In this document: positions 35,332 through 44,510 of the stretch, one piece after another
How the letters are laid out: every line of letters begins with the position of its first letter
Position numbering within the stretch: position 1 is the stretch's first letter
NCBI RefSeq assembly: GCF_000144405.1
Contig: NC_014371.1
Location: 620,001-684,000 of the forward strand
DNA length: 64,000 nt
From: Prevotella melaninogenica ATCC 25845
GTDB lineage: Bacteria; Bacteroidota; Bacteroidia; Bacteroidales; Bacteroidaceae
Direction of reading: 5' to 3'
Position numbers and translations under genes: made by a program
Notes under the pieces: generated by a model
What the model saw: the letters and a program-made list of their open reading frames with translations, nothing else
Databases searched by the model: none
Told to the model about the DNA's origin: nothing

Positions 35332-36639
35332 CTAATCAATCTCCTCATCAGCTTCATATCCACCCATTTCTCGAATGGCATTCTTCAGCATTGTATACTG
35401 TTCAAAGAGATTATTGACAGCTTCCTCACCACGAGTGAAATCGTGCATTGGACTCTTGAGGAAGATACTCAAGAAACGCTGAATACCATAACGACCAGCC
35501 CTTGCAGCAAGATCAGAGAGCAACGTAAGGTCAAGAAGCAATGGTGCAGCAAGGATGGAATCACGACAAAGGAAATTAATCTTTATCTGCATTGGGTAAC
35601 CCATCCAACCAAAGATATCTATATTATCCCATCCTTCCTTATCATCATTACGAGGTGGATAATAGTTGATACGCACTTTGTGATAGATATTACCATAAAG
35701 ATCGGGCTGCTCATCTGCTCTACAAATGGTCTCAAGTGTCGACAACTTACTTACTTCCTTTGTATGGAAGTTAGCTGGTTCATCAAGAACTAAGCCATCA
35801 CGATTACCCAAGATGTTCGTTGAGAACCAACCAGCAAGACCAAGGTTACGTGTCTTAATGATAGGAGCAAAGCCCGACTTAACCAATGTCTGACCAGTCT
35901 TAAAGTCCTTACCAGCAATAGGCATACGTGTCTTCTCAGCCAATTCCCACATAGCAGGTATGTCAACCGTTGTATTAGGGGCACCCATGATAAACGGACA
36001 ACCTTCCGTCAAAGCCGCATAAGCATAACACATAGACGGAGCAATATGCTCTCTGTCATCCGACTTCATAGCTGATTCCAATTGCTCAAGCGTCTTATGA
36101 TATGCCTCGTCGTATGGTACATAAATCTCGGTAGAAGCTGCCCAGATGACAACTACACGCTCGCAGCCATGCTCTTTCTTAAAGTTCTGAATATCTTTCT
36201 GCAATTCCAGCACCATATCCCAGCGTGTCTTGCAGTCTTTAACATTGTATCCATCAAGTCGCTTAGCATAGTTTCGGTCGAAAGCTGCCTTCAAAGGCTT
36301 GATAGCCATCAGTTCTTCGCGTACTGGTTCGATATCCTTTGCCTTCAACACTTCAGCATATACTGCAGCCTGATAAGCATTCTGAGGGTACACATCCCAT
36401 GTACCAAAGACGATATCATTTAAGTTTGCCAATGGTACAATATCTTTGTAATGAAGATATTTCTTATCTGCTCCGCGCCCAACACGAATCTTATCATATT
36501 GAGTCATTGAGCCAATGGGCTTCGTAAGACCCTTGCGTGTCATTAACACTCCAGTCATAAAGGTCGTAGCAACAGCGCCGCAACCAACGACCATTATTCC
36601 TAATCTGCCTTCTGCAGGCTTTACATTTGTTTGCTTCAT
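35332..36639 (-). CDS. myo-Inositol-3-phosphate synthase
   Basis: A 435-residue NAD-dependent enzyme that turns glucose 6-phosphate into inositol 3-phosphate. The Rossmann glycine motif is VVGCGAVATTFMTG near residue 17. Other conserved parts are GTWDVYPQNAY, FIMGAPNTTVD, and the catalytic stretch GKDFKTGQTLVKSG with two key lysines. The length fits the shorter prokaryotic forms. It is the last gene of a four-gene cluster whose other members fit conversion of inositol phosphate into a lipid head group, so it is the committed step there. Confidence 0.93.
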   Translation of the reverse strand: MKQTNVKPAEGRLGIMVVGCGAVATTFMTGVLMTRKGLTKPIGSMTQYDKIRVGRGADKKYLHYKDIVPLANLNDIVFGTWDVYPQNAYQAAVYAEVLKAKDIEPVREELMAIKPLKAAFDRNYAKRLDGYNVKDCKTRWDMVLELQKDIQNFKKEHGCERVVVIWAASTEIYVPYDEAYHKTLEQLESAMKSDDREHIAPSMCYAYAALTEGCPFIMGAPNTTVDIPAMWELAEKTRMPIAGKDFKTGQTLVKSGFAPIIKTRNLGLAGWFSTNILGNRDGLVLDEPANFHTKEVSKLSTLETICRADEQPDLYGNIYHKVRINYYPPRNDDKEGWDNIDIFGWMGYPMQIKINFLCRDSILAAPLLLDLTLLSDLAARAGRYGIQRFLSIFLKSPMHDFTRGEEAVNNLFEQYTMLKNAIREMGGYEADEEID

Positions 36640-36668
36640 GATTATTACTGCAATATTTTATTAACGCA

Positions 36669-37463
36669 TTATAGTGGCGTATATTGTCTTAATATAGGTT
36701 GTAGTTCAACTAAATTATTAATATTATAATCTGCTACACACGTTGTTGGCTCTTCAGACGTCCACCCTTCGCCTTTTAACCATACGGTATGACAACCAAG
36801 TTCATGTGCAGGAAGTATGTCTTTGGTATAGCTATCGCCAATCACAACAACGTTTTCAGGTCTCACTTCCATAGATTTCACAGCTATATTAAATATCTGT
36901 GAATCAGGTTTTCGAACACCAACAACAGCACTTTCCGTTATGGTTTCAAAATAAGAAGATAAGCCAAACTCCTCAAGCACAACCGACATGTTGCCATAGA
37001 AGTTTGTTACCAAGCCTATTCTATAATGCTTCTTTAAGTCCGACAGCACTTTTCTACTCTCTGCTATATTGGCTTTTACCTTGTCATAAATATCATTCAA
37101 CAGAATTCTTTGCATCCGTTCAGCCTCAACTTTATCTGCCACTAACCAGCCACAGTCTACCAAGTACTCAAACTCTAATTTCAATTTAGACGTTAACATC
37201 GAAAGAAATGTGTCGTGTGACTGTATAATAGGCTGCTTTCCTAAGGTACGTTCTGCATGTACATAGGCTTCACGAAACTGCTCTTCTGTCACTGGAATTC
37301 CGTTTCTTTTGTATGCATACCAAAGGAACTTTCCCCAGTGACAACCTGCTGTATCAAGCGTACCACCAAAGTCAAAGAGGAGAGTTAACCCTCCCTCCTC
37401 ATCACATTGAGTAGCGTGTGTTCTCTTTGTTCTTAATGATATATCGTTTAACTCTTTGTTCAT
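36669..37463 (-). CDS. HAD-superfamily protein, putative inositol-lipid phosphatase
   Basis: A 264-residue haloacid-dehalogenase-fold protein. Motif I is LLFDFGGTLD, motif II VTNFYGN, motif III about VGVRKPDSQIF (Lys) and motif IV VVIGDSYTKDILPA. Motif I has Gly where phosphatases carry the general acid/base Asp (DxD); I checked this in the DNA. It starts 29 bases before the inositol-phosphate synthase gene in the same operon. By context it could remove the phosphate from phosphatidylinositol phosphate, but the changed motif leaves room for a non-hydrolytic or altered role. Confidence 0.7.
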   Translation of the reverse strand: MNKELNDISLRTKRTHATQCDEEGGLTLLFDFGGTLDTAGCHWGKFLWYAYKRNGIPVTEEQFREAYVHAERTLGKQPIIQSHDTFLSMLTSKLKLEFEYLVDCGWLVADKVEAERMQRILLNDIYDKVKANIAESRKVLSDLKKHYRIGLVTNFYGNMSVVLEEFGLSSYFETITESAVVGVRKPDSQIFNIAVKSMEVRPENVVVIGDSYTKDILPAHELGCHTVWLKGEGWTSEEPTTCVADYNINNLVELQPILRQYTPL

Positions 37464-37584
37464 TCTAAAATGGTTTAAGCTATAATAGATTATAATAGAC
37501 TGTTATTCAACACTAAAAGATAAGCATTAAAAGTATTTCTTCAACATATATTCAACCCTAATTATAGTCTAAGAAACATATTAT

Positions 37585-38628
37585 TTACTCCTTTGGCATG
37601 AGACTTTTACATAAATCTTCGTGCCGTTTGTGCATATAGATGTACAGAAAATTATATAAACTAACCTCAAACACAAAGTATATCCACGGACAATTCATCA
37701 AGCAAGTGACGTAGATAAGGATAGCACGACTATTAAACGATAGGAAGTTTGTAAACGGCATCAGCGGTCTACTACCTACCAAAAAGCGGTCTTTGAGTTC
37801 CTGTGGTACCTTATCTATACTTCCGTACTTCTCTATCAATGCCGCATGAAACTTCTGAAAAGCAGGAGTTCTACGCTCCTGACTCTTACAATAACGTTGA
37901 TAATTACTATGAAAAGCACGGTCCCAAAAGACTCCCTTCTTTCCTTTCAAGCTTTCAACAATAGCATGTTCACGTTCGTACGAGTCAAGTTCTGACCCTT
38001 CTTTACCTTTCAAGAAATAAAGATGAATCTGTCGATAATAGTCGCTCAATGAACTTTGTGGGGAGTGACATAACAAACTTGCAATGGCTGCCAAGGCTAA
38101 TCCCCATAAGCCCCACACCTCTGATGTGCCGGGTATTGGCTGATACCAGATTCGTAAGACAATAGCAAGATAGATTGAGAAAAACCACACATCACCTGCA
38201 AATCCATCTAAACAGCGACCCTTCATAGACTGTTGACGAGTAAGCCTTGCCAGCTGTCCGTCTGTTGAATCACAAAAGTTTGCCAACATCAAGAGGACAA
38301 TTCCGATGATATTATGCAAGGTATCGGTAAAGAAAAACATTACACCCGCACCAATTCCAAGGAAGATAGAAAGGATGGTGATAGTATTAGGTGTAACACC
38401 CAAGCGATGCCAGAACAGGGCAAATGCCAAACCTATGGGACGAGTAAAATAAATATCAAGCCATTCTTCCGTGTCCATAGACTTGAAAGAGGCACGAAGT
38501 AGACTGAGAAATCCCATCTTACTTTCTTGCCCTTCGCCCAAATAGGGAGAAGAACTCTGTATGGTTGAATGAGAATTGTCTCCTTTTTGCTGAGCAGATA
38601 CTCTGTTATTTTGTTGTTCTTTTATCAT
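37585..38628 (-). CDS. CDP-alcohol phosphatidyltransferase family protein (putative phosphatidylinositol-phosphate synthase)
   Basis: A 347-residue membrane enzyme. The signature DSTDGQLARLTRQQSMKGRC continues to LDGFAGD: the D-x2-DG-x2-AR-x8-G-x3-D part is intact, but the last Asp follows after four residues instead of three. Several hydrophobic helices flank it, preceded by a hydrophilic N-terminus of about 60 residues. The long hydrophilic insert at about 205-270 is unusual for the family. Beside an inositol-phosphate synthase and a nucleotidyltransferase, the likely product is an inositol phospholipid. The donor could be CDP-diacylglycerol or CDP-inositol. Confidence 0.78.
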   Translation of the reverse strand: MIKEQQNNRVSAQQKGDNSHSTIQSSSPYLGEGQESKMGFLSLLRASFKSMDTEEWLDIYFTRPIGLAFALFWHRLGVTPNTITILSIFLGIGAGVMFFFTDTLHNIIGIVLLMLANFCDSTDGQLARLTRQQSMKGRCLDGFAGDVWFFSIYLAIVLRIWYQPIPGTSEVWGLWGLALAAIASLLCHSPQSSLSDYYRQIHLYFLKGKEGSELDSYEREHAIVESLKGKKGVFWDRAFHSNYQRYCKSQERRTPAFQKFHAALIEKYGSIDKVPQELKDRFLVGSRPLMPFTNFLSFNSRAILIYVTCLMNCPWIYFVFEVSLYNFLYIYMHKRHEDLCKSLMPKE

Positions 38629-38680
38629 TATTTTCTGATTATTTACAGGTGATTTAAGTTGAATAATAATTGATTATCAA

Positions 38681-40309
38681 TTAACTACAACTATCTACAT
38701 CATCCATACACCTCTCATTAAAGGAAGATTTAAGAGAAGACTCAACCGCCGATTTCATTCGTTCAAAGATTGCCTTAGCAGCGTCTTTCCTACATCTTGA
38801 GAAACTGGGGAAGTCATTAAAATCAATGATAACATAACTGCCGTCTTCCCTTACTATCGCATCACCACCATAAATAGGCGTCTGTAATAAACAAGCTAAC
38901 TTCTCCGCATCAGCTTGCAAGTTAGAAGATGAAAATAAATAATACTGTGGTTTACCATTCCTTTCTTCATCACCAAACTTTGTTTCAATATCATCACCTG
39001 AATAATAATAACGGAAAAAGCCAGTACCTTCAACACCATAAAACTTCACAACGTCACCTTTTACGTGTGCTTGCGTCACAACATCTGTGATACCACGCTG
39101 CATAAAGGTTGATTTTATCTTTTCGACTTCTGACCAATCATGACAGAAACAGACGTCTTCTTTGCTTTGAGCGGTAGTATCAGCGCGCTTTACCCAATAC
39201 CCATCATCACCCTTATCAGGTGGCAATGGGAGATAGTTTTCACGCATCACCTTATCTACATTACTCCTTTGACAGGCCCGAACTCCAACCGATGGGTTAA
39301 GAACTCGTATGCCACTCTGCTCCAACTGCTCAAGACAATCTAATGCTTTTGGACTGCGAGCCATAGAAATAATTTGGTAATACACATTTACAGCGCCTAC
39401 CGATTCAGCTGAAATTAACTGATTATCAGTACTAAAGTTTTCAACGAATTCACCTTCACTAATTATCTTAGCATCGTCAAAGAAGCAACCAACCTCTTGC
39501 AAGATTGCTAAGTCTTTCTCCTCAGAATTAGGTGAATAGCAGGCTGCACGTTGTATCAACAAGGTTTTTCCCTTACAACAAGAAGATAAGTTATTTACTC
39601 CTTCATCAGCCTTTCTTATATCATCTATATGATCAATATCAAACACCTTTGTCAGCGGATAAGCTTCTATTCGCAAGCCAGCTGCAACCAATGCACGCTG
39701 AAAATTACGCATCCGACTCTCACCTTTCTCTATACAAGCTTCAAGAATATTAAGCGAGGGAACTGTCAAACCATATATACCTGCAGAAATAAAGTGAGAA
39801 TCGGCTTGAGGTGTATCATAATAACCACTTATACGCATGACATTGTCAACACCTACATAAAGTGGTTTTTCATCATCAATATAGTCTGTAACACCCATCA
39901 AAGCGTCTGTCCCCTGTGCTATCTTATCTTGAAAGGATAAAACATAATCATGAAACTCACTCTCGTCAAAGATTGTATCGACTGTTGTTAGGATAAAAGG
40001 GTCATCACGAAGGAAATTGCGCAACTCATAAAAACTATGCATTGAGCTCGGAGTTGATTTTACAACAAATCGCAGAGGGACTGGCAATCCATTCAATCCT
40101 TTGTCTTGTATCATCTTCAGATGGCTTGCCACATCAGACATCTGCTCATTACAGATAACAACAATCTCCGTGGCATTATTCCCCATGAAAATCCTTATTA
40201 ATCTGTCTATGAGCCGTTCTCCCCTTACCTTCACCAATGGTTTGGGTTCGGTGACACCTTCTTGAGCCAGTCGTGAACCGTCGCCAGCTGCAATAATTGC
40301 GAATTTCAT
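38681..40309 (-). CDS. Nucleotidyltransferase / ATP-grasp-like fusion protein
   Basis: A 542-residue two-domain protein. The N-terminal half (1 to about 240) is a sugar-nucleotidyltransferase-type fold: IIAAGDGSRLAQEG is the NTP loop, PKPLVKVRG the following motif. The C-terminal half (about 330-530) looks like an ATP-grasp ligase domain (VVKFYGVEG, YGGDAIVREDGSYVIIDFND). It heads the operon for the inositol-lipid genes. A CTP:inositol-1-phosphate cytidylyltransferase role fits the first domain, as in archaeal di-inositol phosphate synthesis; the second domain's role is open. The -7 element is 4 bases before the ATG. Confidence 0.72.
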   Translation of the reverse strand: MKFAIIAAGDGSRLAQEGVTEPKPLVKVRGERLIDRLIRIFMGNNATEIVVICNEQMSDVASHLKMIQDKGLNGLPVPLRFVVKSTPSSMHSFYELRNFLRDDPFILTTVDTIFDESEFHDYVLSFQDKIAQGTDALMGVTDYIDDEKPLYVGVDNVMRISGYYDTPQADSHFISAGIYGLTVPSLNILEACIEKGESRMRNFQRALVAAGLRIEAYPLTKVFDIDHIDDIRKADEGVNNLSSCCKGKTLLIQRAACYSPNSEEKDLAILQEVGCFFDDAKIISEGEFVENFSTDNQLISAESVGAVNVYYQIISMARSPKALDCLEQLEQSGIRVLNPSVGVRACQRSNVDKVMRENYLPLPPDKGDDGYWVKRADTTAQSKEDVCFCHDWSEVEKIKSTFMQRGITDVVTQAHVKGDVVKFYGVEGTGFFRYYYSGDDIETKFGDEERNGKPQYYLFSSSNLQADAEKLACLLQTPIYGGDAIVREDGSYVIIDFNDFPSFSRCRKDAAKAIFERMKSAVESSLKSSFNERCMDDVDSCS

Positions 40310-40313
40310 CCCT

Positions 40314-40322
40314 GCAAAGATA
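40314..40322 (-). promoter_or_regulatory. -7 element of the inositol-lipid operon, abutting the ATG
   Basis: TATCTTTGC on the minus strand, with AGGG then ATG. No -33 TTTG is visible. The mRNA is probably leaderless. Confidence 0.55.
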
Positions 40323-40599
40323 CATAATTCTAAGGAGATAAGCCCCTTTCTCTGTAACGTTTTTCTACTAAAAGATAAACCAAAAGAAGTTTTCAGGCTC
40401 TTTACCTACCCTACCTCAATAGTTATAATACAAAACTGATAAGTAAAGCTGATAAAGAAACCCATATTAAACAACAATTAGTTACAAGAAATTTTATTAC
40501 AAAAACAAAGGGCTGAAAGGCTTTAAAACCTGTCAAAATATACTGTTTGTAAGACTGTTGTAAACCAAAGACTATCAGACTGTTACAAAACCGCAAACT

Positions 40600-40709
40600 A
40601 AAAGGCGCTTAATTGGACTTCAAAAGGGCGTTACTTAGACTCCAAAAGGGCACCTTTTGCAAGCCTATTAGGCGTCTTCTTGAAGCCAAAAGAGCATATC
40701 TTACTTATA
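40600..40709. repeat. 22-bp-period array, type A (A6)
   Basis: Units start at 40600, 40622, 40644, 40666 and 40688, all 22 bp; unit order matches A3 and A4. It lies in the divergent gap between the inositol-lipid operon and the ncRNA. The rest of 40323-40961 is AT-rich with nothing else recognised. Confidence 0.8.
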
Positions 40710-40961
40710 AAGGGAATGAAAAATCATGACAAAATAATAACAAATTGGATTCTAAACAACAATATCTAAGTTAACACTCGACTAAAAAATAGAATAGCAA
40801 TAAATTCTTAAAGTAAAAATAACATGCTGGAATAAAAATAGAGGAAATAGCGTTTTAGACATAAAGAATATAAAAAATGGTAGAAACCTAAACAAAAACA
40901 ATGCGTTTAGAGGTCATTTTTGTTAATTTAATGTTAAAGCGCGAACAATCTAAACAAAAAA

Positions 40962-40994
40962 TTTGCTTGATTGAATATTATATTCTATCTTTGC
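40962..40994 (+). promoter_or_regulatory. Promoter of candidate ncRNA 1
   Basis: TTTG (40962-40965), 20 bases, TATCTTTGC (40986-40994): a full consensus promoter with no ORF close after it. Confidence 0.75.
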
Positions 40995-41000
40995 ATATAT

Positions 41001-41346
41001 AGAATTAGAGGATGATAACAACAACATAACACAGATTGTTTAAGACTAAAAGAAACAAATCCTCTATAGATATTCACAAGCCAAGTTGAGATTTAATTTG
41101 ACTTGTATGTGATGAAAAGAGGTTATAAAAACTATTTTACTAAGGACATCAAAAGAAACATATAGCTACTTAGTTGCGTTAACCACGCAAGGATAATTCA
41201 CGCAAATAAGAGCACGAAATACATAGGTTAGTTTTTTAAGGTGAAGGATAACAAAATTGTCATAGGTCCCACTCTATCTCATGTTGGGATTTCGAAGACA
41301 TTCAGCCAGTCCTGATTTCACGTCGGTGAAATCAGGATTTTTTATT
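41001..41346 (+). ncRNA. Candidate structured ncRNA 1 (~345 nt)
   Basis: Bounded by a full promoter (40962-40994) and a strong terminator (41311-41346). Inside, TAGAGGAT (from about 41006) pairs with ATCCTCTA (from about 41059). CACAAG...CTTGTaTGTG encloses a hairpin at about 41075-41112, and TTGCGT/ACGCAA make a small hairpin near 41173-41190. The longest ORF is 17 codons (41112). The downstream gene has its own promoter just after the terminator. It does not show the conserved parts of tmRNA, RNase P RNA or SRP RNA that I know; 6S RNA cannot be ruled out. Confidence 0.5.
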
Positions 41347-41347
41347 T
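41311..41347 (+). terminator. Terminator of candidate ncRNA 1
   Basis: CCTGATTTCAC pairs perfectly with GTGAAATCAGG around GTCG, then ATTTTTTATTT. Confidence 0.9.
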
Positions 41348-41354
41348 GCAATAT

Positions 41355-41386
41355 TTTGTTTTATCCGTTAAAGTGCCTATATTTGC
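41355..41386 (+). promoter_or_regulatory. Promoter of the YARHG-DUF3160-CapA operon
   Basis: TTTG (41355-41358), 19 bases, TATATTTGC (41378-41386). The ATG at 41395 follows after 8 bases, so the mRNA is probably leaderless. Confidence 0.75.
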
Positions 41387-41394
41387 AACCACTT

Positions 41395-41964
41395 ATGGTT
41401 AAAGATAAATACAAGCGAATAAGTTGTATGTTGCTCTTTTTCCTCATTGTAGGAAGAACTATGGCACAACAGCCCTTGACCTTTGAGTTGGAGCGTGTCA
41501 GCGATTCGCTTTCATGGCTTTGCTTATGCTCTAAAACAGAAAGCAAAATAGCAAAGACAAGACCAGAGAAGAATAAAACAAGCAGAACAGCTATTGCGAA
41601 ATGGCGGCTTCCCTACCCTGTTTATCAACTCGTAACAGGCGATATTAATGGAGACGGAAAGGACGAAGCAATCGTTGGGGTTATCAAACCGACTCGCTTC
41701 TACCCACAACCTGCACGCCGCCTCTTCATCTTTAAGCAAATAAATGGTAAAATACGCCCCATGTGGATGGGGTCGCGAATGGGTGGAATACTATGCGATT
41801 TTCGTTTTATTGAACCATACGTACGTACATTGCAAGCAACCACCGATGATAAATATGTTGTCGCAGACTATGTTTGGGACGACTTTGGGCTCGCCTTCGT
41901 ACGCTTTTTAACTGAAGCGGTTAGCCACGAAGAAGCCCTAAAACGATTTACTTCGAACGAATAA
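41395..41964 (+). CDS. Exported FG-GAP-like protein of unknown function
   Basis: A 189-residue protein with a signal sequence (ISCMLLFFLIVGRTMAQQ) and one FG-GAP/VCBS-like calcium motif (VTGDINGDGKDEAIVGV). The rest shows beta-rich segments. The frame is open from 41281, but the terminator of the ncRNA and the promoter lie inside that extension, so I start at 41395; the ATG at 41428 is a second choice and would give a 38-base leader. It is followed after 32 bases by the YARHG-DUF3160 gene, with which it probably forms an operon. I do not know a function. Confidence 0.65.
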   Translation: MVKDKYKRISCMLLFFLIVGRTMAQQPLTFELERVSDSLSWLCLCSKTESKIAKTRPEKNKTSRTAIAKWRLPYPVYQLVTGDINGDGKDEAIVGVIKPTRFYPQPARRLFIFKQINGKIRPMWMGSRMGGILCDFRFIEPYVRTLQATTDDKYVVADYVWDDFGLAFVRFLTEAVSHEEALKRFTSNE

Positions 41965-41996
41965 AACTAAAATATAACAATTTAAACCCAAACAAG

Positions 41997-44510
41997 ATGA
42001 AACACAATCCCTATTACAAGCGAATGCAAAAGAACGCATTTAGAACTGTAGCTATTGCATTACTAATCTTGTTAGTCTCACCTACTGCGTGGGCACAAAG
42101 TAAAAAGACTGATGGCAACACAGGTGATGCATATATTGAACGTACCCAAGAGAAGAAGACTCCTCTTATTCTTCCTGGTGCTGGAAAAGTCAATATTGAA
42201 AAATTGAAGGGTAAGATTGATACGCAGATGGACATCTCTAAACTCAATCTTGTAGAGCTACGTGCAATCAGAAACGCCTTTGCTGCAAGGCAGGGATACC
42301 CTTTCAAAGATGCAACCTTACGTGCATTATATAATACAACAACATGGTATAACGATGCACTTTGGGATGTCTCTGAAAAAGAAGAGACCACTGGTAAGAA
42401 GTTCTCACCACGTTATACGAAAGAACAACTTGCCTTTACAGAGCGCATCCGTGCACGAGAAGCTGAATTACGAAAGCTGAACTTTAAACCAGCGAACAGT
42501 AAGGACGTGGTGAATATGAAGAATCTTATCAACCCGTTCCAGCTGAAAGAGTTTGACCCAAAGCTATATAGCATGTTGGGACAGAATGGTTTTGCTATCG
42601 TTCCTGCCGAACATAATCAGCTTTTCCACGTATATGAGAAGAACGACTATGCTGATTTTCCAAGCTTCGTAACCACTGACCTCTACCTACAACTGTTCCA
42701 TCTCTATTTTGATTGTGTATTGCGCGATGTGGAGGAAAAGCACTTAGACTCACTGATGATTGTCTTTTCTTCCAAAATGGGAGCAGAGATGAAGACACTT
42801 ACAAGCAGTCAAAATGCAGAAATAAAGGCTGCAGCGGAATATGGTCAGGCATGGTTTGCAGTTGCATCTTGGCTCTTTAGTCATGATAAAGCACCAAAAT
42901 CAATAGCTACACTGAATGCCCCAGAAGCATACAAGAAGATGGTAATGGAAGAAATCACTAAGTCTTTCGAGGCTGAAAATGAATATTCTGAGATGCTTGA
43001 ATATGACTCTCAGACAGGAATGTTTGCTTATTCGCTCTTCCGTCCACGTGGTCACTATACCCGTTCTAAGGTTTGTAGTCGTTACTTCCGTGGTATGATG
43101 TGGTTGCAAACAGCCCATTTTGGTACGGACAAACCTGCTAAGATGAAGCAGATTGCACTTATTGCCAATATCTTCAACCAACAACCAAAACTTAAAACCA
43201 TATACGACAAGGTAAGTGAACCAATCACTTATCTTATGGGAACACCTGATAATGTTACCCTCATACAGGTTGCAGAACTTGTTAAGAAGATGAACTTACC
43301 TATAGAAAAGCTATTATCTTCAAATAAAGACATGGGTAAACTGACAGCAAACATTGAAGCAATAGCAAAGAAACAGACACGTATCGAGTTGAAGAAAACA
43401 CATGGAACCAAATATGTTGTAGATATTATGCCACAGCGTTATCAACCTGATGCAGAGGCATTGATAGCTACTACGGATCAAGATAGCCCTATCTCTCTCC
43501 GCCCATGTCCAAAGGGACTCGACTGGATGGCTGTCATGGGATTGCCAGGTGCCGAACGTATTCTCATGGACGAGCTGAAAGAAGCACAGAAATGGAAGGA
43601 TTTTCCAAAGGCATTAACCACTGCTCGTAAGAAAGTTGCTAATACTCCTTGGGAGGCTTGTGTAGCAAATCAATGGATGTACACGCTCCAGTCATTAGGT
43701 GACACCGCACAGTCGCTTCCTTATTTCATGCAGACACCACAGTGGCAGAAGAAGAATTTGAACACAGCACTTGCTTCTTGGGCTGAATTAAAGCATGATG
43801 CTATCCTCTATGCAAAGCAGCCTATGGTGGCAGAGTGTGGCTCTGGAGGTCCAGAACCACCTGTCGTAAAGGGTTATGTTGAGCCTAACGTGAAGTTCTG
43901 GGAGAAAGCTATTGCACTTGTAACAAAAATGGATAAAGTCCTCACAACTTACAATTTACAGACTGAAAAGGCAAAGGCTGTATATGAACGAATAAAGGAA
44001 ATGGCTGAATTCTGCCGTGACATCAGTATAAAAGAACTGAATAGTGGAAAGATAACTGACGAGGAATACAACCAGATTGAGATTATTGGTTCGACCGTAG
44101 AGAACATCTCTTTGGAGCTTGTCAGCGAGGACAATCAGATGTTGCAGGGATGGTCTGATGTGGTGAGTACCGACAAGAAGGTCGCAGTTGTTGCTGATGT
44201 TTTCACTGCTGGAGGCGAGAATGTTGCCATAGATGATAAGTGTGTGCTATATGAAGGAGTTGGTCCTGCTTACGAAATATACGTAGTAGTTGAGATAGAC
44301 GGCTCCCTTTACCTTACACGTGGCTCCGTCTTCTCTTACCGTGAGTTTACAAGATTGATGTCAGACCCACGCATGACGGACGAAGAATGGCAAGAGGAAT
44401 TAAAGAAGTCACCAACAGGTGGAACGCCATCATGGATGAAAGAAATCATAGCTCCAGTAAAAGGAATGAGTGCTGATGATGAAGAGACATTCTATAGCTC
44501 GGGTTGTTAA
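41997..44510 (+). CDS. YARHG and DUF3160 domain exported protein
   Basis: An 837-residue exported protein: hydrophobic signal (TVAIALLILLVSPTAWAQ), then a YARHG domain (about residues 75-120, AIRNAFAARQGYPFKD) and the large DUF3160 region (about 175-820). YARHG domains are thought to be extracellular peptidoglycan- or substrate-binding modules; DUF3160 has no known activity. Its gene overlaps the CapA gene by 35 bases, implying translational coupling. The set may process or export a peptide-like envelope polymer, but that is inference from CapA alone. Confidence 0.82.
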   Translation: MKHNPYYKRMQKNAFRTVAIALLILLVSPTAWAQSKKTDGNTGDAYIERTQEKKTPLILPGAGKVNIEKLKGKIDTQMDISKLNLVELRAIRNAFAARQGYPFKDATLRALYNTTTWYNDALWDVSEKEETTGKKFSPRYTKEQLAFTERIRAREAELRKLNFKPANSKDVVNMKNLINPFQLKEFDPKLYSMLGQNGFAIVPAEHNQLFHVYEKNDYADFPSFVTTDLYLQLFHLYFDCVLRDVEEKHLDSLMIVFSSKMGAEMKTLTSSQNAEIKAAAEYGQAWFAVASWLFSHDKAPKSIATLNAPEAYKKMVMEEITKSFEAENEYSEMLEYDSQTGMFAYSLFRPRGHYTRSKVCSRYFRGMMWLQTAHFGTDKPAKMKQIALIANIFNQQPKLKTIYDKVSEPITYLMGTPDNVTLIQVAELVKKMNLPIEKLLSSNKDMGKLTANIEAIAKKQTRIELKKTHGTKYVVDIMPQRYQPDAEALIATTDQDSPISLRPCPKGLDWMAVMGLPGAERILMDELKEAQKWKDFPKALTTARKKVANTPWEACVANQWMYTLQSLGDTAQSLPYFMQTPQWQKKNLNTALASWAELKHDAILYAKQPMVAECGSGGPEPPVVKGYVEPNVKFWEKAIALVTKMDKVLTTYNLQTEKAKAVYERIKEMAEFCRDISIKELNSGKITDEEYNQIEIIGSTVENISLELVSEDNQMLQGWSDVVSTDKKVAVVADVFTAGGENVAIDDKCVLYEGVGPAYEIYVVVEIDGSLYLTRGSVFSYREFTRLMSDPRMTDEEWQEELKKSPTGGTPSWMKEIIAPVKGMSADDEETFYSSGC

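Noticed and set aside
26079..40525. 15-base GGCTGAAAGGCTTTA seen at 26079 and about 40511
   Set aside because: Only two copies, no shared context; too short to call a repeat.
41112..41165. 17-codon ORF inside ncRNA 1
   Set aside because: Very short, no ribosome site, and it overlaps a predicted hairpin.
41281..41394. N-terminal extension of the FG-GAP-like gene
   Set aside because: It runs through a strong terminator and a complete promoter.
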